Below, in pieces: positions 58,834 to 64,000 of a stretch of 64,000 nucleotides of DNA. A program made the translations under genes and the position numbers. Source of the DNA: Ganoderma boninense (Eukaryota > Basidiomycota > Agaricomycetes > Polyporales > Polyporaceae); the NCBI GenBank assembly GCA_002900995.3, contig CM035311.1, forward strand, positions 310,001 through 374,000. Direction: 5' to 3'. Position 1 is the first letter of the stretch. Each line of letters starts with the position of its first letter. The notes under the pieces are model-generated. The model saw only the letters and a program-made list of their open reading frames with translations. It had not been told where the DNA came from and did no database searches.

Positions 58834-61246
58834 CTACGCCAATGCGAACGTGCTCCTCAGGGCAGCGATGGATGGCGAGAAAAAGTACTCTCCGCCCTTC
58901 GGAATCACCCAGTCTGTAGGAAGCAAGACCGACTCGTTGGTGCTGTCCGGCTTCACGCCCGTCATGGAGCGCGAGCGTGCGCTGTCCGCACCGTTCTGCC
59001 CGATGATGGGGTCGAAGCCGGGGACGACGGGCTCTTTGCCGATGGGGAACTTTGTGTCGTTCGCCCAGCCTACAACGGCGCACGTTGCACAATCCATGAT
59101 CAGTACTGGAAAAATCGCAAGCACGCCTGAGCTGTTGAATAGGAACGGAAGCTGCGTACTTTGTTGGATGAACTGGAAGCCGTTCGTGATGCTCCCGGAG
59201 TAAGCGACAAAGATGAGCCCGCTGTCGTCCGCCAGTCCATCCGTTAGAACTAGCTCAAGTAACCTCGTCGGGGTGCGAACGAGCACTCACCGGTCGTGCT
59301 GCGTGTGTCCGCTTGTCGCTTCGTCAGCTGTGACCTCGGGCCCGAACTGGATGCCCCGGCGGATGATGCGCCTGTTCTCAGTGGAGATGTTCTTCGACGC
59401 GAGGTCGGCACGGGGGTTGCATCAGTAAAACCTGCACAGCTCTGGGAGCTCTGGATCAGACCCGTCCCAGACTTTTCAGACGCGATCCAGACATTTCAGG
59501 TCCGATTGGCGCCCAGAACTTCAAGACCCTCGTTCAGAACATCGGGCGCTCGACTGACCTGGCAGCGCTCCTGCTTCTTTCCATCTCGCTCCGAGCTCTC
59601 GCGTCAAGTCTCCCTTCCATGGGCCGCGTACAACCTCCTGTTTGAGCCCTCAATGGACCGGGTCTCAACTAAATGATGGAATGAGACTAGCATCTCTCTG
59701 GTAAGTGTAGTTGTCCGTGTACCCGCGGTCATTCCCTAGCTCCCCGTCCCCATTCTCTCGGCTCGTTTTCATTATGCTTTTCCATTACTTATGTTGAGTG
59801 TACCTATGCATACCGTATACAGTGTATTAAGATAAAATGTTGGACAGTAATTCCACTCCCGGGCTGTGAGCCCGACGTTGTGAGTTCGGAGGTCTGGGAG
59901 GTCTGGACGGTGGCTGTCCAGGGCGTCCAGATCTCCAGAGATTGTCAGTTTTACTGATGTGACCTTGCGCGTGTGCGCGGCGAACGGGCAGCGGTCCTGG
60001 CTGCTCGGGTCGTAGCCGAAGTTGTCGCGCTGCGCCGGGTCCGTTCCAGCCGCCGGGCTGTCATGCTTGGGGAACACGTCAGTCGGTGCGCCTGTACATG
60101 ACACATGACATCGCGCAGTGAGCCGGAGAAGGCTACGACCCATAGATGCGGCCAGAGCCGCACACGCACCACTCTTCCAGCGACCCATGAGCCGCGCCCC
60201 AACAAGGTCGGCTGTGAGCCCCTTCACAGGGTCCTCGCTCGCCTTCAAGAAGCTGTTGAATTCGGGGACAAGCTGGGAGAGGTATCTCAGAGTGAGGAAG
60301 CTCCCGTCGAGGGCCCACGCGGGGCGAGCGAACGGCGAGCTGTCGTTGGCCAAGTCGACGTCGTGCTCTCGCCCGCACAGGATGACCCCCTGCCTGACCG
60401 TCTCCTGGCCAGGATCAGGCTTCGTGTTGAAGTCCTTGACTGCAGGCTGGGATATCCCGTCCAGGAAGCCAAAGCTGAGGGGAGCGTGATATGAGGGACG
60501 GAACTAGTAGGTGAATCGCAGCGGAAGAGGCTTACTGCTCGTGCCCCTTCTGATCGCCCGGGCGGACCATTCCCTGGAGAGTGAGCACCTCGTGGATAGT
60601 GGGGACTATGCCGACGTTGAACATGCACAAGATCATGGTGTGAACTGCGTTCACTTTCATGTGCGAGTCGCCAGCGATGACGATGACGCCGTGGATGGGG
60701 TCCTTGAATTCGTCCATCCAGTGTGGGGTAAACGCGCCGTCGGCCCCAAGCACACCCGGGTCGCCGAGATTCTGTGCGTCGGCAAGTTGGCCCCCGGTGA
60801 AGGCCGCATCGTTGATGTCGTCGTTGATGCCCAGCTACAGGCATGGGTTCGTCACATAAACGTTCAGTACGATGACCACCTGCGTAAAGTCTTACCTTCT
60901 CGAGACCGGCCTGAGAGAAAGCGATATTGATGCCCCACATAGGCAAGGGCGGGAGAGCTATGCCTAGCTCGGCAACCACCTTCTTGCATGCGGCGACCTT
61001 CTCGCGATCATGCTGGGCTTGCGCCGTGGTAGTGATGATCGGAATCAGCAAGTTAAGCCGCTGTCTGAATGCGGTGACGCCAAGGTCGTCAATCCGGAAA
61101 AGCACGTAGTGCACCACTCTCTTCATCAATCCCGGCCTACGGTAGAACGATCAGATTGTCGTACAACACAGGGTATACGAGAATAAGACGTACAGGATGT
61201 CTCCCTGGACGTTGGCGGGATCGAAGGATTCGGTGGTGGTAGACAT
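58834..61246 (-). pseudogene. DyP-type dye-decolorizing peroxidase gene, interrupted by a TIR element
   Basis: Haem peroxidase of the DyP family (H2O2-dependent oxidation of dyes and phenolics). Minus-strand exons 61246-61194, 61136-60896, 60834-60536, 60474-60170 and 60091-59964 join in phase from MSTTTESFDPANVQGDIL. They include the catalytic GFLDGISQP motif and the haem-ligand AAHTRK. Coding resumes at 59418 (NPRADLASKNISTENRRII, containing the distal-Arg RRGIQFGPE region). After an intron near 59290-59220 it continues to the stop at 58834 (end GGEYFFSPSIAALRSTFALA). An element of about 540 bp (59420-59959) with inverted ends separates HTRK from NPRAD. Any splice that restores the downstream frame and uses an acceptor before it still includes an in-frame TGA at the element edge, so this allele should be inactive. 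Without the insertion the gene would look complete. There is no obvious signal peptide. Confidence 0.88.
59420..59959. mobile_element. Small non-autonomous TIR element in the DyP gene
   Basis: The ends are inverted: catcagtaaaac at 59420-59431 and its reverse complement at 59948-59959. Similarity continues inward in imperfect form (agctctgggagctctgga versus a-tctctggagatctgga). The interior of about 500 bp encodes no transposase. The insertion sits exactly between the AAHTRK and NPRADL codons of the DyP gene, where uninterrupted relatives are expected to be continuous. A clean target-site duplication is not obvious (CAAGGTCA before, CAACCCCC after, in gene orientation). It is most like a MITE. 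Confidence 0.7.
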
Positions 61247-63025
61247 GGTGGATGATATGCAATGTTGCCTTCGAGCACTAGCAGAGAGTGCTGGGGGCTC
61301 AAGAACCTGTACAGAATGCTGAGGGCGATGGAGAGGCTGGTATGAGTTCGATAGCACTTCAGTAGGTCCCTCTTATACGTCCCGGACCCCCGGCAGATGT
61401 GCTAAAAATGCTGTACTATGGAACTCCTTATAGGTATAAATCTTGATCTCAGCTTCAATATTGCAGTTTGAGAAAGTGAAGACTTACCGCGCACACAGTT
61501 GGATATGCACGGTGGGCGAAAATCCCGATGATGGAGGCTGTTAACCCAGCCTGTTATTCTCCACGCCTCTGCCTGGCGTGACAGTAGTGTGTCTGGCCAT
61601 ATGGTCACCGCATTCCATGCAGACGCCGCGACGTACTCCAAGCAGTCAGCCGACTAGGTGAGGAGGTTTGACTGATACGCGGCACACGGAGACCAGGCAA
61701 CGAGGCGTGTACTACAGCAAATAGTCCGCATTTGCAGAAGACCGCTACATACTCGGTCGAAATGGCCGCATTTTTGTGTCAGCTCCAGACAGCAGAAGGA
61801 GAAATGTCAGATGCTACGCACCACAGTTCGGAAGGTTACACTCCAAACTGTGTACATCCCGTAGTCTGTATTCCAATCCGGTGTTCCTCCTGTCCGGGCA
61901 TAGGAGGGGGCCGAGGACGGCGAGATGTTGACCGCGACAGCCTGGGAGAACACATGTTTTCACTTCCTGCATGGCTAGCGTGTGCTAACTTATGACTTGA
62001 GGTGCCTCGCCACCTGCGCCTCATCACGCTCAAGGTGGGTCTGCCGAGTCCTGGTGTGCCCCCCATCGGTAGGCCTGCTTCGTCGAGGGCGGTGCCTCTG
62101 GCGATGACGTCGCTGCGGGCGAAACGAGAGCAGGGAAGACGCAGGAGGTGAGAGGGGAAAGGGGAGAAGGGATGGAGGAGGATGTGAAGGAGATAAAGAG
62201 CTGAGAGCCTGTACAAGAAATTCACCCTCGCGTCCGGAGGGCCATTTCTAGCTAGCCGCCGCCCAGTCGTCCTCTCTCATCTTGTTGCCGCTCACGAAAG
62301 TCGAAGCACAGGTCGATGCAGGACATGTGGACCCTAGCAACATTATGGTATTCCATTCGGCTTGTTTGTGCATTGCTCGAGTTGTGGTCAATAATGGCGA
62401 TAGCAGAGGGTGCGCTCGAATTTCAGGAAAGCGCCAACGGTATCTGAACTATGAGAGGGAATGGTGAATGTGAATCAGCTACAGGTGGCAGATGATTTAG
62501 CAAGGCAGAATGAGAACGAATGAAATCGATAACAGATGGCCGAAAACAAGTAGACGACAGACCAGATACGTCCTCCAGGTGGAGCTCTTCTCAGAGCCCC
62601 CCTCCTTGGCAACTCTTCAGTCGCCTCATGTCGGCTCCGAGACTTGAGTCGCACGCGGAGCGTAAGGTATTTGATCCCAGATGTGACTGCTTTAAACCGT
62701 GACGCCACCGGGAAAGGTATTGCCGATGTCAGGACATTCCAAGATCCCCAGGACATTTGCAGCGTCGACAAACACGCATGCATCCTGCGATTCAATGTCG
62801 AGCCGAGCTTGTGGTGGAGGTCACGAGGTCTCGCTGTACCTATCGATGTCGCAAGGTAGACAAGAGTTCCCGGAGATTGCACCATACGATCCCGCGCGGT
62901 GCATGAAAGATGCATGACGGAAGTTAAGCTATCTATCAACATAATCCTGCACTCCATTTCTGAAACATTTGCATGCAATACAACAGACCCGGATACTCAG
63001 CACAACATTAGGGACGGGCACGGAG
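61247..63025. other. Intergenic, no gene recognised
   Basis: The first 150 bp are the promoter side of the DyP gene. Open frames at 61836-62225 minus and 62475-62978 minus have no motif or splice pattern that I can support. Confidence 0.4.
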
Positions 63026-63352
63026 ATGACCCCAGAGATGCTGGATGCGGAGCTCGACGGCATCTCGCCGCCGACCCTCGCAAAGCTGAAGCGGAAGCTC
63101 GGGATGGCGGGCGAGGATGTAGCGACCATGACCCCTCAGGAGAAGGTGCGTACTCGATCTCTGCCTCCTGCAGTGCGTTCCTTGGTTGACATCAGTCACT
63201 GGGCACAGAGGCGGCTCGTGCAGCTGTTCCGTGAGGGAGACACAAGCCGACTGGGCCCGCCGGCACCCGTGCTGAGCGACGCAGCGAGAGCGTTCAGGCG
63301 GGAGGAGGACGCGTGGTTCAATGCCAGGCTCGATAACGCGAACAGGTTCTAA
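63026..63352 (+). CDS. Small unidentified ORF
   Basis: An uninterrupted 108-aa frame from the ATG at 63026 (an earlier in-frame ATG at 62969 would add 19 aa). It is highly charged: an N-terminal helix-like block (DAELDGISPPTLAKLKRKLG) and a C-terminal block ending RREEDAWFNARLDNANRF. Codon use is GC-rich at third positions, as in the real genes here. A possible 50-nt intron at 63147-63196 would break the frame, so the unspliced reading is preferred. It may be the last exon of a larger gene. I do not recognise the family. Confidence 0.4.
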   Translation: MTPEMLDAELDGISPPTLAKLKRKLGMAGEDVATMTPQEKVRTRSLPPAVRSLVDISHWAQRRLVQLFREGDTSRLGPPAPVLSDAARAFRREEDAWFNARLDNANRF

Positions 63353-64000
63353 GGGACCGGGACCTCGGCGGTGGCGTCGATGAGGATGGCCCTTGACGCG
63401 TGAGGCGTGAGGGGATGCGTCAGCGCTGGTGGTGGATCAGATGGTCGGCGTGTGCAGTTTGGGAGAGAGGCGTGCCGACACCTGATGAAGGTACCATCGA
63501 CAATTGACGGCCGAGGTCAGGGTCGAGGAACGCAGCCGAAGAACGTTGAAGGAGAGAAGGATAGGTCGTAGGCCGAGAAGGACAAAGTGCGCTGTCCACC
63601 GTCGCGCTGTCGCTCGGAACGTGGTTACATGGAGAGGGAAGGTGCCAGGGAGATTGTGGCGGTTATGGCGAAGAGCCAGAGAGTGCGAGCAAGCTCGTGT
63701 CTGAGGAGTATCTCTGCGATGCAACTGATTCGAAGTACGTATCTGCAGGAGTGGATATGGAGCTTGGGATACGGCGTTTCCTACGCCAACGAGATGTAGT
63801 CTATCGGAGGTCAAGACGGGCGGTAGACGTGGAGGTCCTCTGTTCGGGATGGACATCGTGAACATAGCAAGAACGGGAACCCTGGAACCGCATGAGCGTG
63901 GACTGGGCGGGCTGCGGTGTTCATCGAAAGACTCACCTGCACACGCCTTGTCTCCCAAGGGACCGACACGACGCCCCAACAAGAAGTTCTCCGTCAGTCG
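63353..64000. other. Window end, no gene recognised
   Basis: A 181-codon open frame on the minus strand (63437-63982) has no motif and a composition typical of GC-rich shadow frames. Nothing else is supported. Confidence 0.35.

Noticed and set aside
59420..59959. Interpretation of the DyP insertion as an ordinary long intron
   Set aside because: A GT follows HTRK, but every acceptor before the right half leaves the in-frame TGA at the element edge, and the inverted ends fit an insertion better.
1..64000. tRNA, rRNA, CRISPR arrays and bacterial operon signals
   Set aside because: No cloverleaf with a recognisable T-arm, no rRNA segment and no regularly spaced repeats were seen. The DNA is eukaryotic, with spliceosomal introns throughout.

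Overview
The window is nuclear DNA of a filamentous basidiomycete, most likely a wood-decay agaricomycete such as a polypore. The evidence is dense 50-70 nt GT-AG introns, basidiomycete-only DUF6533 membrane proteins, CaaX-ended mating-pheromone-like precursors, dye-decolorizing (DyP) peroxidase genes and relics, and a nuclear gene for a mitochondrial ATP synthase subunit. All gene models below were spliced by eye and checked for reading phase.

Layout. 0.4-2 kb: aquaglyceroporin 1 (minus). 2-3.1 kb: its duplicated upstream segment and a flavin-monooxygenase relic. 5.5-7.2 kb: MFS anion:cation symporter. 7.7-9.0 kb: ATP synthase subunit 4 (minus). 9.7-11.6 kb: first DUF6533 gene. 14.5-20 kb: aquaglyceroporins 2 and 3 (plus). 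21.7-44 kb: five more DUF6533 genes, two pheromone-like precursors (24.4 and 26.0 kb), a pair of RNase H1-N/viroplasmin-like genes (34.3-35.3 kb) and flavin-monooxygenase relics (35.5-36.5 kb). 46-54 kb: three diverged copies of an unidentified repeat, interrupted by flavin-monooxygenase and DyP relics. 54.9-56.6 kb: seventh DUF6533 gene. 58.8-61.2 kb: a DyP peroxidase gene split by a TIR element of about 540 bp. 63.0 kb: a small unidentified ORF.

The main discovery is in the seven DUF6533 paralogues. Each can be read through as an intact seven-helix protein of 316-382 aa only if two separate 2-nucleotide microexons are spliced in, each lying between two normal-sized introns. The positions and phases agree in all seven genes. 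The predicted proteins also carry two invariant cysteines where GPCRs carry their TM3-ECL2 disulfide, and two prenylated-peptide precursor genes lie inside the array. The array could therefore be a receptor-like/peptide system, but that is inference: no STE3 receptor was found in the window.

Aquaglyceroporins 1 and 2 are an inverted duplication that includes more than 500 bp of upstream DNA. The DyP and flavin-monooxygenase genes show a region undergoing duplication, truncation and decay.
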